Below, in pieces: positions 50,977-59,682 of a stretch of DNA of 64,000 nt. The notes beneath the pieces are model-generated. The model saw only the letters and a program-made list of their open reading frames with translations, ran no database searches and was not told where the DNA came from. The position numbers were made by a program, and so were the translations under genes. Source of the DNA: Nitrospirota bacterium. Lineage in GTDB: Bacteria; Nitrospirota; Nitrospiria; Nitrospirales; Nitrospiraceae. Location: contig SCVN01000015.1 of assembly GCA_004296885.1 (NCBI GenBank), forward strand, positions 124,001 through 188,000. Direction: 5' to 3'. Within the stretch, counting starts at the first letter, position 1. Every line of letters begins with the position of its first letter.

Positions 50977-52302
50977 CTACGCCCCCCTTACCGTTGCGTC
51001 CGCCGGCAGCTGATCCGCATGGGGATCGGGCAGGAACCCGGCAATCATCAACCGATCCAACAGTCCAAACGGCGGCTCGGATCGAAACCCGGCCGTTGTG
51101 GCCAGCACCCGATAGCTCAGCCGCTTGTTGCGCTCCATGCCCTTGAACACCCGGTCGCGCAAATAGGCCAGCAAGGGATTGCCCGTGTTCCAGAACAGGA
51201 CTTGCTCGTCCGCCAATTTCTGGAGCATGTCCACTTGCGGCCGACGGACCCGTTCGTACTCGGCCAAGGCCGAGGCCGACCAATCGTTGCGCTCCAACCA
51301 CCGGGGGATGAGATCAGCCAGGGCCATCGCATCCACCATCGCTTGCATCCGGCCCTGCGAGGCATGGGGATTGATCGCATGGGCCGCATCGCCGATCAGC
51401 ACGGCCCCATCGGCCACCCAAGTCTTGGCTTTCACCCGGCCTGTGGGCAGGTAGGCGGTCTGCTTCCAGTCCACCAGACTCTCGGCCATCGGCGCCAAAG
51501 TCGGATCAATGGCCAGCCATCGTTTTCGCAGCGCATCGAGTCCCGCGTCCTTGATCTGCTGCATGGACCCGGCCGGAATCATATAGAACAGATAGGCCTT
51601 GTCGCCTGCCGCCGGAAAGGCCCCGAGGATCGTCTTCTTCCCCACAAAATAGCGGGCCTCTTCCATGTCCTTGGGCCGCTCCAGGATGGCAATCAGATAG
51701 CCCTCCGGGTACATGTACAGCTTGGCTGCAATGCCCAGGGCTTCTCGCACGTGCGACCGAGCCCCGTCTGCTCCCACGACCAGCTTGGCCGAGACGGTCA
51801 TGGGCCGACCGTCACATTCCACCTCCACACCGACCACGCGGCTCCCCTCGCGCAGCAGCTTCTTAAATGTCGCTCCGTAGCGAAGGCTGCCTGGGGCCCG
51901 AGTCTCCAGTTCCCTGAGAATCGCATGGTGGGCCACGTTCGGCAATGTCACCAGCGCCCGATTGTAGGGAGGGGGCAACATTCCATAGTCAATCGTACAC
52001 AATCGTTCACACCCGCCCGCCCTGGGCGCGCCAAGACACGCCCCTTCCCGTGCGCCACCCACGCGGCAGAAGTGAAAATACCGCACCGGCCTCGTGGCAT
52101 CCGCCGGGAGCTTGTCGAGCAGCCCCAGGCGATCCAAAATCTGCTGCCCGTTGGGCTGGAGAATCTCCCCCCGCAGGCCTCCGGGTGGCCCAGGCGCCTG
52201 CTCCAGGACCAGCGCCTTGATCCCCTTCTGCGCCAGCGCGAGACCCAGCACGGCCCCGCCTCCGCCTGCGCCAATCACCACCACATCCGTCCGTTCTGTC
52301 AT
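50977..52302 (-). CDS. FAD-dependent monooxygenase (PF01494 family)
   Basis: The 441-aa flavoprotein has the Rossmann dinucleotide motif VVVIGAGGGGAVLGLALAQKG at the start, the DG motif region LVVGADGARSHVREALG and the GD motif VLIGDAAHAINPHASQGRMQAMVDAMALA. It resembles aromatic-ring or ubiquinone-type hydroxylases that use NAD(P)H and O2. The substrate is unknown. The ATG at 52302 lies 19 bp after the PLD gene stop. Starts further upstream would overlap that gene. Confidence 0.88.
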   Translation of the reverse strand: MTERTDVVVIGAGGGGAVLGLALAQKGIKALVLEQAPGPPGGLRGEILQPNGQQILDRLGLLDKLPADATRPVRYFHFCRVGGAREGACLGAPRAGGCERLCTIDYGMLPPPYNRALVTLPNVAHHAILRELETRAPGSLRYGATFKKLLREGSRVVGVEVECDGRPMTVSAKLVVGADGARSHVREALGIAAKLYMYPEGYLIAILERPKDMEEARYFVGKKTILGAFPAAGDKAYLFYMIPAGSMQQIKDAGLDALRKRWLAIDPTLAPMAESLVDWKQTAYLPTGRVKAKTWVADGAVLIGDAAHAINPHASQGRMQAMVDAMALADLIPRWLERNDWSASALAEYERVRRPQVDMLQKLADEQVLFWNTGNPLLAYLRDRVFKGMERNKRLSYRVLATTAGFRSEPPFGLLDRLMIAGFLPDPHADQLPADATVRGA

Positions 52303-52321
52303 CGCAGCAGCCACGAGGTCC

Positions 52322-52882
52322 TCATCGCCAGTCCCCATACCGGACTTGGTCTTTCCACATGGACAGGAACTTCTCTCGCGCGTGCACACTGGTCGCATGG
52401 TCGGTGATCACATCCAGCCGCTCGTCGTTGTACCGGTGGCCGCTGGTGGTCTGGTTCATCGAGCCGGAGGTGTTGATCTCGTCGTCGATGACCACTTGCT
52501 TCAAATGCATGAGCCCGTCGTGCTGGTTGACCTTGATGGGAATGCCGGCCAGTCTGAGCGTTTCCAGCGCCGCCCTCTGCTTGGGGTCCTTGAGTTTCTC
52601 CCGGTCGGTGATCACGCGCACATCCACCCCCCGCTTATGAGCTGTCACCAAGGCCTGGACCACCGGCGGAAAGGTGATGCCATACACCGCCACGTAAATG
52701 TATCGCTTGGCCTTGCCATAGAGGGCCACGAGCTTGTCGCCGGGCAAGTCCTCCGGCGCATAGTAGAGGTCGATCGTCGCAGCTTCGGCGGTTGGAAGCG
52801 AAGGGACCGGCAGGGCCCAGCCGATCCCCAACAGCCCCAACAGTAGAACCGGCACCAGGCGCCAGACAGGAAGAGATGTCAT
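52322..52882 (-). CDS. exported phospholipase D-family nuclease
   Basis: The 186-aa protein has a signal peptide (VLLLGLLGIGWALPVPSLPTAEA) and a single PLD domain with one HKD motif: HLKQVVIDDEINTSGSMNQT (HxK(x)4D(x)6G). Single-HKD proteins of this size act as dimeric nucleases in the periplasm, as Nuc does. The catalytic residues are all present. It lies 3 bp after the following 123-aa gene on the same strand. Confidence 0.88.
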   Translation of the reverse strand: MTSLPVWRLVPVLLLGLLGIGWALPVPSLPTAEAATIDLYYAPEDLPGDKLVALYGKAKRYIYVAVYGITFPPVVQALVTAHKRGVDVRVITDREKLKDPKQRAALETLRLAGIPIKVNQHDGLMHLKQVVIDDEINTSGSMNQTTSGHRYNDERLDVITDHATSVHAREKFLSMWKDQVRYGDWR

Positions 52883-52885
52883 GTG

Positions 52886-53257
52886 TCAGTCTTCGAAGAG
52901 GTCGCGGAAGTGATCCTCGGACGATTCCCAGGCCTGCGGTGATGTCTTTTGAAGCCACTCTTTGAGGAACGCCTTCTGGCCGGGAGTCAGCATTTGCTTG
53001 ATCTGATGCGAGCGACCCTGCAGCGGTTGCAGGAAGCCGGCCCGCTTGTTGAAGTCCAACGTGGCGGTGCGGACATAGATGTTCGTGTAGGCCTCGGGCG
53101 ATTCGTCCCCGTCTCCCTGCACCCAGACGGAGAGAAACTTTTCCAGCTTGAGTCCGGCACTATCCAACGCCGGATCCTGGTCGTGAAACAGCTCGTTCTC
53201 GGACTCTTTCAGCGGCACCGCTTCGTTGTGTCGAAACAAGAAGTTCTGCTTCCACAT
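52886..53257 (-). CDS. hypothetical protein
   Basis: This 123-aa soluble protein is not recognised. It has a charged middle (KESENELFHDQDPALDSAGLKLEKF) and a helical C-terminus ending in SSEDHFRDLFED. The first ATG at 53257 follows a weak ribosome site; an upstream frame to 53314 is also open. It begins a minus-strand unit with the PLD nuclease and is divergent from the sulfur-carrier cluster. Confidence 0.68.
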   Translation of the reverse strand: MWKQNFLFRHNEAVPLKESENELFHDQDPALDSAGLKLEKFLSVWVQGDGDESPEAYTNIYVRTATLDFNKRAGFLQPLQGRSHQIKQMLTPGQKAFLKEWLQKTSPQAWESSEDHFRDLFED

Positions 53258-53350
53258 GCAATCAACAATCCCCTTCGTTGAATCCTTTGCCCATCTCGTG
53301 CCTCGTACGGGCACGAAAAGTGGCCATACTGTAGGGGAAACCCTTGGAAA

Positions 53351-53394
53351 GTCAAGGCGGTCTCCTTGACAAGGGCTTGCTGAGTTTGTTAGCG
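53351..53394 (+). promoter_or_regulatory. promoter and overlapping palindrome upstream of the sulfur-carrier cluster
   Basis: TTGACA (53366-53371) and TTAGCG (53389-53394) are 17 bp apart; the -10 is poor. A perfect 7-bp inverted repeat GTCAAGG-CGGTCT-CCTTGAC (53351-53370) overlaps the -35 and could be an operator controlling the cluster. Confidence 0.5.
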
Positions 53395-53436
53395 TTTGAA
53401 ACTTCTTTTCTCTCTCACGGACTCAGGAGCCGTTGC

Positions 53437-53633
53437 ATGCAGGTGAAAATCAACGGGAAATCGGAGGAAGTCCAGGGTGCGACGGTTTTGGACCTCCTCA
53501 AAGCCAAGAATATCGACCCGCACATGGTCGCCGTCGAGTTGAACAACACGATGCTGGAACGAGACCATCTGGGGACCGCCCAAGTGAAGGACGGGGACCG
53601 CCTGGAGTTTCTCTTTTATATGGGAGGTGGCCG

Positions 53634-53637
<4 letters not shown>
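53437..53637 (+). CDS. thiS: ThiS/MoaD-family sulfur carrier protein ending in Gly-Gly-Gly-Arg
   Basis: The 66-aa ubiquitin-fold protein matches ThiS: MQVKINGKSEEV, ATVLDLLKAKNIDPHMVAVELNNTML and GDRLEFLFYMGGGR. The C-terminal Gly-Gly is where a thiocarboxylate forms, but one extra Arg follows it. A protease step is therefore needed before charging, and a JAMM peptidase lies 4.4 kb downstream in the same cluster. AGGAG precedes the ATG at 53437; an open frame further upstream lacks a ribosome site. The cysteine synthase gene overlaps its stop. Confidence 0.9.
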
Positions 53638-54563
<926 letters not shown>

Positions 54564-54565
54564 GC

Positions 54566-54664
54566 CAAATGGTCAAAAAGTCGACAAGTCGGAAAGTCTT
54601 CAAGTCGCTCGGCCAAAGATTTTCTGCTTAACGACTTTCGGACTTTACAACTTTCGGACTCACA
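54566..54664. repeat. AT-rich inverted repeat, AAGTC family, copy 2
   Basis: The spacer between cysteine synthase and thiF holds a left run of AAGTC-type units (GACAAGTCGGAAAGTC) and a right run of their complements (GACTTTCGGACTTTACAAC). It fills the whole 100-bp gap within the operon. Confidence 0.7.
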
Positions 54665-54667
54665 GAT

Positions 54668-55474
54668 ATGAACTTCACCGACGAACAGATCACGAGATAC
54701 AGTCGGCATATCCTCCTGCCCGAGGTGGGCGGGAAGGGGCAGAAAAAGATCGCCCAGTCGAAGATCCTGATCGTCGGGGCCGGCGGCCTTGGCTCCCCTG
54801 CCGCCTTCTATCTGGCCGCGGCCGGCGTGGGCACCATCGGATTGATCGACAGCGACCTGGTGGACCTCTCGAACCTCCAACGGCAGGTCATTCACCAGAC
54901 CCCGGACGTCGGTCGCTCCAAAGTGATCTCGGCCAAGGAGAAGATCGAGGCGATCAACCCGGACGTGAAAGTCCTCACCTACGAGGACCGACTGGTGGCC
55001 AAGAACGCGTTGGACCTGATTCGCGCTTACGATGTCGTCATCGACGGCGTGGACAACTTCCCGGCCAAGTTCCTGATCAACGACGCCTGCTTCTTCGCCG
55101 AGAAGCCGTTGGTGCACGGCGGTATCCTGCGGTTCGACGGGCGCGTCACGACGATCATCCCGAAGAAGTCAGCCTGCTACCGGTGCGTCTTCAAGACCCC
55201 GCCGCCCCCGGGCCTGGTCGCGAGCTGCCAGGAAGCCGGCGTGATCGGCGTGTTGGCCGGGATCATCGGCACTCTCCAGGCCACGGAAGCCCTGAAGCTG
55301 GTACTGGGCATCGGCCGGCCGCTCACCGACCGGATGCTGGACTTCGACGCCCGCCGGACGACGTTCCGGGAGATCAAGACCAAACGGAACCCGAACTGCC
55401 CGCTCTGCGGTTCTCATCCGACGATCACGGAACTGTTCGACCATGAGCCGGAAGTCTGTGCCGTTCGGACCTAA
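54668..55474 (+). CDS. ThiF/MoeB-family sulfur-carrier adenylyltransferase
   Basis: The 268-aa E1-like enzyme adenylates the C-terminal glycine of a sulfur carrier. It has the nucleotide motif ILIVGAGGLGSPAAFYLAAAGVG, the Mg-binding VDLSNLQRQ, DNFPAKFLINDACF and two Cys pairs (CYRCVF, CPLCG) that bind zinc. It resembles the second enzyme at 57263 closely, showing a tandem duplication in the cluster. By position it would serve the ThiS-like carrier. A start ATG with 3 bp gap to the upstream repeat is assumed. Confidence 0.92.
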   Translation: MNFTDEQITRYSRHILLPEVGGKGQKKIAQSKILIVGAGGLGSPAAFYLAAAGVGTIGLIDSDLVDLSNLQRQVIHQTPDVGRSKVISAKEKIEAINPDVKVLTYEDRLVAKNALDLIRAYDVVIDGVDNFPAKFLINDACFFAEKPLVHGGILRFDGRVTTIIPKKSACYRCVFKTPPPPGLVASCQEAGVIGVLAGIIGTLQATEALKLVLGIGRPLTDRMLDFDARRTTFREIKTKRNPNCPLCGSHPTITELFDHEPEVCAVRT

Positions 55475-55488
55475 CTGGTGGTGATGTC

Positions 55489-56739
55489 ATGGCCAAGATG
55501 AAAGCGCTGATCTGCCGGGAATGCGGGAAGGAATACCCGACCAAGGCGATCCACGTCTGCGAGCTCTGCTTCGGCCCGCTGGAAGTGAAATACAACTACG
55601 AGGAGATCAAGCAGAACATCTCCCGCAAGAAGATCGAGTCCGGACCGCACAGCATGTGGCGGTATATCGACCTGTTGCCGGTCGAAGGCGCGCCCTCCGT
55701 CGGCCCCCATGCCGGCTTCACCCCCATGGTGCGGGCGAAGAACCTGGGCGCCTTCCTGGGCCTGGACGAGCTGTACATCAAGAACGACACGGTCAATCAC
55801 CCGACCCTCTCCTTCAAGGACCGGGTCGTGGCCGTGGCCCTGACCCGGGCGCGTGAACTGGGCTTCGAGACCGTCGCCTGCGCCTCGACCGGCAACCTGG
55901 CTAATTCCGTGGCGGCCCATGCGGCGGCCGCCGGCATGCGCTGCTACGTGTTCATCCCCGGCGATCTGGAAGCGGCCAAGGTGCTGGGCAACCTGATCTA
56001 CAAACCCAACGTGGTGGAAGTCGAGGGCAACTACGACGACGTCAACCGTCTGTGCAGCGAGATCGCCGGCGAGCACAAGTGGGCCTTCGTGAACATCAAC
56101 ATCCGGCCCTACTATGCCGAAGGGTCCAAGACCCTGGCCTTCGAAACCGTGGAGCAGCTGGGCTGGCAGGCGCCGGACCAAGTGGTGATCCCGATGGCCT
56201 CCGGTTCCCTGCTGACCAAGATCAAGAAGGGCCTTCAGGAAATGGAGACCTTGGGGCTGATCGGCAAGGTCAAGACCAAGATCAACGGAGCCCAGGCGGA
56301 AGGCTGCTCTCCGATCTCGACCGCCTTCAAGGAAGGGCGCGACTTCTTCAGGCCGGTGAAACCGAAAACCATCGCCAAGTCGCTGGCGATCGGCAACCCG
56401 GCCGACGGCTACTATGCGTTGAAGGCGACGGCCGAAACCGGCGGGGCCATGGACATGGTGTCCGACGAGGAAGTGGTCGAGGGGATCAAGCTGCTGGCGC
56501 AAACCGAAGGCATCTTTGCGGAGACTGCGGGCGGCGTGACCATCGGAGTCCTGCAGAAGCTGGTCAAGCAGGGCATCATCAAAAAAGGCGACGTGACCGT
56601 CGCCTACATCACCGGCAACGGGTTGAAGACGCAGGAAGCGGTGATCGACGCGGTCGGCCGCCCCGTCCGCATCCAGCCCAGCCTGGTGAATTTCGAACGA
56701 ACCTTTAAGATGGGGAAGAACGGAGGGGCCGACGCATGA
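55489..56739 (+). CDS. thrC: threonine synthase
   Basis: The 416-aa PLP enzyme converts O-phosphohomoserine to threonine. It starts with a zinc-ribbon-like segment ([30 protein letters not shown]) and has the PLP lysine in PTLSFKDRV, the glycine-rich [16 protein letters not shown] region (near [10 protein letters not shown]) and [14 protein letters not shown]. In this cluster a homologue acting on phosphohomoserine with a thiocarboxylate sulfur (as in carrier-dependent homocysteine synthesis) is conceivable. The 4-nt overlap with the CysO-like gene links it to sulfur carriers. Primary call: ThrC. Confidence 0.9.
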   Translation: MAKMKALICRECGKEYPTKAIHVCELCFGPLEVKYNYEEIKQNISRKKIESGPHSMWRYIDLLPVEGAPSVGPHAGFTPMVRAKNLGAFLGLDELYIKNDTVNHPTLSFKDRVVAVALTRARELGFETVACASTGNLANSVAAHAAAAGMRCYVFIPGDLEAAKVLGNLIYKPNVVEVEGNYDDVNRLCSEIAGEHKWAFVNINIRPYYAEGSKTLAFETVEQLGWQAPDQVVIPMASGSLLTKIKKGLQEMETLGLIGKVKTKINGAQAEGCSPISTAFKEGRDFFRPVKPKTIAKSLAIGNPADGYYALKATAETGGAMDMVSDEEVVEGIKLLAQTEGIFAETAGGVTIGVLQKLVKQGIIKKGDVTVAYITGNGLKTQEAVIDAVGRPVRIQPSLVNFERTFKMGKNGGADA

Positions 56740-57011
56740 TCAAGGTCCGCATCCCGACCCCCTTGCGCCCGTTGACCAAGGGCCAGGGCGAAGTCGAGGC
56801 AAAAGGAGCCAACATCGAGGAGATGGTCAACCATCTGGAAGGCGCGCACCCGGGCATCAAGGGCCGGCTCTGCGACGAGAAGGGCGAGCTGCGCCGGTTC
56901 GTGAACATCTACGTCAACGAAGAAGACATCCGGTTCCTCAAGGGCAAAGACACGATCTTGAAGGACGGGGACGAAGTGTCCATCGTGCCGGCGATCGCGG
57001 GAGGCAACTAA
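56736..57011 (+). CDS. CysO-like MoaD/ThiS family sulfur carrier ending in Gly-Gly-Asn
   Basis: The 91-aa ubiquitin-fold protein resembles CysO of Mycobacterium: [31 protein letters not shown] and [13 protein letters not shown]. As in the ThiS-like protein, one residue (Asn) follows the Gly-Gly, so a maturation cut is needed. It overlaps thrC by 4 nt and abuts the NIL-domain gene directly. The pairing with a ThiF-like enzyme and JAMM peptidase in the same operon fits carrier-dependent cysteine or homocysteine synthesis. Confidence 0.92.
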   Translation: MIKVRIPTPLRPLTKGQGEVEAKGANIEEMVNHLEGAHPGIKGRLCDEKGELRRFVNIYVNEEDIRFLKGKDTILKDGDEVSIVPAIAGGN

Positions 57012-57251
57012 ATGCCCAGCTTGCGCTTCCACATCCGATTCCCGGAGCAAAAGATCAAGGAGCCGATCATTTACCAGATCGGCCATGAGTACAAGGTCGT
57101 CACCAACGTCCGGCGGGCCGACGTGCGCGAGACCACCGGCTGGATGGACGTGGAGCTGACCGGCGAGACGGGCGAAATCGAACGGGCGGTCGATGGACTC
57201 AGAAAGAAAGGGGTCCTCGTGGACCCGATCGAGCTGAACGTCGTGGAGTAA
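57012..57251 (+). CDS. NIL-domain protein
   Basis: The 79-aa protein has the small NIL-type ferredoxin-like fold: LRFHIRFPEQKIKEPIIYQIGHEYKVVTNVRRADVRE, then GWMDVELTGETGEIERAVDGLRKKGVLVDPIELNV. NIL domains often bind sulfur-containing amino acids such as methionine in transporters or reside in sulfur-assimilation gene sets. As a stand-alone gene beside a sulfur carrier it may sense the product or bind an intermediate. Confidence 0.88.
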   Translation: MPSLRFHIRFPEQKIKEPIIYQIGHEYKVVTNVRRADVRETTGWMDVELTGETGEIERAVDGLRKKGVLVDPIELNVVE

Positions 57252-57262
57252 GGGCCGCACCG

Positions 57263-58066
57263 ATGGAATTCACCGACGCACAAGTCCAACGCTACAGCCG
57301 GCACATCATCCTGCAGGACGTGGGCGGCAAGGGACAGAAGAAGCTGGCGCGCGCCAAGGTCCTGGTGATCGGGGCCGGCGGGCTCGGCTCCCCTGCGGCG
57401 CTCTACCTCGCGGCGGCCGGCGTGGGCACGATCGGTCTCGTGGACGGGGACGTGGTGGACCTGTCCAATCTTCAGCGGCAGATTCTCCACACGACCGCGA
57501 CGCTCGGCCAGCCGAAGGTGGAGTCCGGACGCAAGATGCTGGCGGCGCTGAACCCGGACATCACGATCAAGACCTATCAGGAGAACGTGTCGGCCGACAA
57601 CATTATGGGGCTCCTACACGACTACGACATCATCCTGGACGGGTCCGACAACTTCTCCACCAGGTTTCTCGTGAACGACGCCTGCTTCTTCGCCAAGAAG
57701 ACGCTCGTCTCCGGCAGTATCTTCCGGTTCGAGGGTCAGCTCACGACTATCAAGCCCCATGAAGGCCACCCATGCTATCGCTGCCTCTATCCGGAACCGC
57801 CCCCGGCCGGCTTGGTCCCCAACTGCCAGGAAGCCGGCGTCCTGGGCGTGCTGGCCGGCACGATCGGCGTACTGCAGGCCTCCGAGGCCATCAAGGAAAT
57901 TCTCGGCATCGGCGAGACGCTGGCCGACCGGCTGCTGCTCTACGACGCGCTGGAAATGAAGTTCCGCAAGCTGGGACGTCCGAAGGACCCGGACTGCCGC
58001 CTCTGCGGCCCCAATCCGACTATCACCAACCTGCTCAGCGACTACACCGTCTCGTGCAGTTTGTGA
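57263..58066 (+). CDS. second ThiF/MoeB-family sulfur-carrier adenylyltransferase
   Basis: The 267-aa E1-like enzyme has VLVIGAGGLGSPAALYLAAAGVG, VDLSNLQRQILH, DNFSTRFLVNDACF and the zinc-binding pairs CYRCLY and CRLCG. It would adenylate the CysO-like carrier, from which sulfur transfer follows. It is a close paralogue of the enzyme at 54668. The JAMM peptidase gene starts 1 bp after its stop. Confidence 0.92.
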   Translation: MEFTDAQVQRYSRHIILQDVGGKGQKKLARAKVLVIGAGGLGSPAALYLAAAGVGTIGLVDGDVVDLSNLQRQILHTTATLGQPKVESGRKMLAALNPDITIKTYQENVSADNIMGLLHDYDIILDGSDNFSTRFLVNDACFFAKKTLVSGSIFRFEGQLTTIKPHEGHPCYRCLYPEPPPAGLVPNCQEAGVLGVLAGTIGVLQASEAIKEILGIGETLADRLLLYDALEMKFRKLGRPKDPDCRLCGPNPTITNLLSDYTVSCSL

Positions 58067-58067
58067 C

Positions 58068-58547
58068 GTGTCGCTTCTGAAGATTCCCCGCCAGATCCTC
58101 GACGAGATGGTGGCCCACGCCCGCGCGCTGGATCCCTACGAATGTTGCGGTCTGCTGGCCGGCACGGACGGAGCCGTGTCGAGACACTATCGCATCACCA
58201 ACACCGTGGCGAAGGACGCGCAGGCGGTGGAGGTGTTCGACGCGGCCAACGTCAAGCAGCTCGCGGACCTGTCGGAGGCCCAAAAAGCCGAAGTCGCCTA
58301 CTTCATGGACCCCAAGGAGATGCTCGCCGCCTTCAAGGACATGCGGGAACGGAGCCTCGACCTCGCGGTGATCTACCATTCCCACACCCATTCGCCCGCC
58401 TATCCTTCCATGACCGACGTGGGCCTGGCCCTCTATCCGGACGCGGCCTATCTCATTATCTCCCTTGAACTCAAGGCTGCGCCAGACTTGCGGATGTATT
58501 CCATCAAAGGCCAGCAAGTCACCCAGATCGAGTTTCAGGCGATTTGA
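58068..58547 (+). CDS. JAMM/MPN+ metallopeptidase (Mec/HcyD-like)
   Basis: The 159-aa zinc peptidase has a complete JAMM site: Glu in DPYECCGLLAG near residue 23, and HSHTHSPAYPSMTD (HxH-x7-S-x2-D) near residue 104. In Mycobacterium the related Mec cuts cysteine from CysO; in Wolinella HcyD removes the residue after Gly-Gly of its sulfur carrier. Both jobs match the two carriers with an extra terminal residue here. It begins with GTG, 1 bp after thiF. Confidence 0.93.
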   Translation: MSLLKIPRQILDEMVAHARALDPYECCGLLAGTDGAVSRHYRITNTVAKDAQAVEVFDAANVKQLADLSEAQKAEVAYFMDPKEMLAAFKDMRERSLDLAVIYHSHTHSPAYPSMTDVGLALYPDAAYLIISLELKAAPDLRMYSIKGQQVTQIEFQAI

Positions 58548-58645
58548 ACCTCGGCGCAACCCTGCCCGTTCGTCGAGCCAAAATCCAGTAGACCGTTCCC
58601 GCGAACGATGCCATAATAATTCCAAACTTCTTCAGGGAGGGTCCC

Positions 58646-58984
58646 GTGCAGATCGCTACCCACTTTTTTCGATTCTTCCTGGCCGCTATGGTACTGGCCT
58701 GCTTCTCCTGGGTCGTGCCGGCCGCCGCGGAGGACAAGAGCATTTATAGTCCGATCATCTTCGTGGACAAGGAGAAAGGCTTCATCGTGGTGTCCAACTC
58801 GGGGGCGGTCTTCGGCGTGGAGGTTCCCGAGGCGGCCAAACCACATCTCGACAAGCTGCCGGTGTCCGGTATGCTGGACATCGTGGTGGAAGTGAGGCCC
58901 GGAAACGCGCCGCTGCTCAAAACCTGGAAACTTGCAGCGGGCGACTCGGCCTGCAAGATATTCGACGGGAAGACCTGCAAGTAG
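58646..58984 (+). CDS. hypothetical exported protein
   Basis: This 112-aa protein has a signal peptide (FFRFFLAAMVLACFSWVVPAAA) and a small beta-rich domain with conserved-looking VDKEKGFIVVSNSGAVFGVEVPEA and a C-terminal Cys pair (DSACKIFDGKTCK). I do not recognise it. It starts with GTG at 58646 after GGGAGGG. A convergent repeat follows. It may be periplasmic. Confidence 0.75.
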   Translation: MQIATHFFRFFLAAMVLACFSWVVPAAAEDKSIYSPIIFVDKEKGFIVVSNSGAVFGVEVPEAAKPHLDKLPVSGMLDIVVEVRPGNAPLLKTWKLAAGDSACKIFDGKTCK

Positions 58985-59088
58985 GCAGAAGGGCGGCAAG
59001 TCGAAAAGTCTGAAAGTCATCAAGTCAGAACAATCGGCGGCAACCCAACATTCTCGATTTTCTAACTTGTGGACTTTCAGACTTCGGA
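58985..59088. repeat. AT-rich inverted repeat, AAGTC family, copy 3
   Basis: The left arm 59006-59028 (AAGTCTGAAAGTC...) and the right arm 59062-59084 are complementary at about 20 of 23 positions. It fills the gap between convergent genes, as copy 1 does. Confidence 0.78.
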
Positions 59089-59298
59089 TTATTCGGAACT
59101 GCCGAGCATATCGTCGATCAGCGGACGGTTGATGTCGGTACACCCCAGACAAATCGCGTCGAAGAGCGCTTCGTGATCGGCGACGTAGTTGCGGCCGTCC
59201 ACCAGCTTGTCGGCAAGCACGTGCTCATGGCACGTGTCGCAGAGCATCATGAAGCCCCGCATCACGGACACGGTCTTTCGCCCGGCACTCCCTTGCAT
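59089..59298 (-). CDS. small zinc-ribbon-like hypothetical protein
   Basis: The 69-aa protein has two CX2C pairs (MLCDTCHEHVLADK and AICLGCTDINRPL) that could bind zinc. A GGGAGAT stretch precedes the ATG. The rest is acidic and not recognised. It lies 30 bp downstream of another small zinc-ribbon gene on the same strand. Confidence 0.7.
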   Translation of the reverse strand: MQGSAGRKTVSVMRGFMMLCDTCHEHVLADKLVDGRNYVADHEALFDAICLGCTDINRPLIDDMLGSSE

Positions 59299-59328
59299 GT
59301 TTTTATCTCCCGGCCCGATGAGACAGAG

Positions 59329-59619
59329 CTACACGGACCCCTTCATTTGCGCATGCCAGAAATCCTCGGTCTCCAACTCGATCCCGCATCGGGGACATTC
59401 GTAGGGTTTGTCCGGCGGGGGGACTGAGAGCGACGTATTCTGAACCTGCCCCAGACAGACGTGAAAAAAATGCCCCCTGGCATGCTCGCTATCCAACGGT
59501 TCGTTTTCGTACAACAGCACCATCGCTCCGACTCCTGATTTCACCAGGCCAAAGTATACCCATCCATTGCTCGTATCCGCAACCGGATACGCCGGGGCAC
59601 GCTTGACTATGCGGGCCAT
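59329..59619 (-). CDS. small hypothetical protein with CPRCG motif
   Basis: The 96-aa protein is not recognised. A single CPRCG near its C-terminus (KPYECPRCGIELETEDFW) could bind a metal. The N-terminal part is beta-rich (GWVYFGLVKSGVGAMVLLYENEP). It precedes the 69-aa zinc-ribbon gene on the same strand and starts 63 bp after the ABC exporter gene ends. Confidence 0.68.
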   Translation of the reverse strand: MARIVKRAPAYPVADTSNGWVYFGLVKSGVGAMVLLYENEPLDSEHARGHFFHVCLGQVQNTSLSVPPPDKPYECPRCGIELETEDFWHAQMKGSV

Positions 59620-59682
59620 ACCAAGCTGCTCGCACAGATGCGATAGATAGGTGGACCGGAACGCGGGGTTGGTTGTGCGGAG

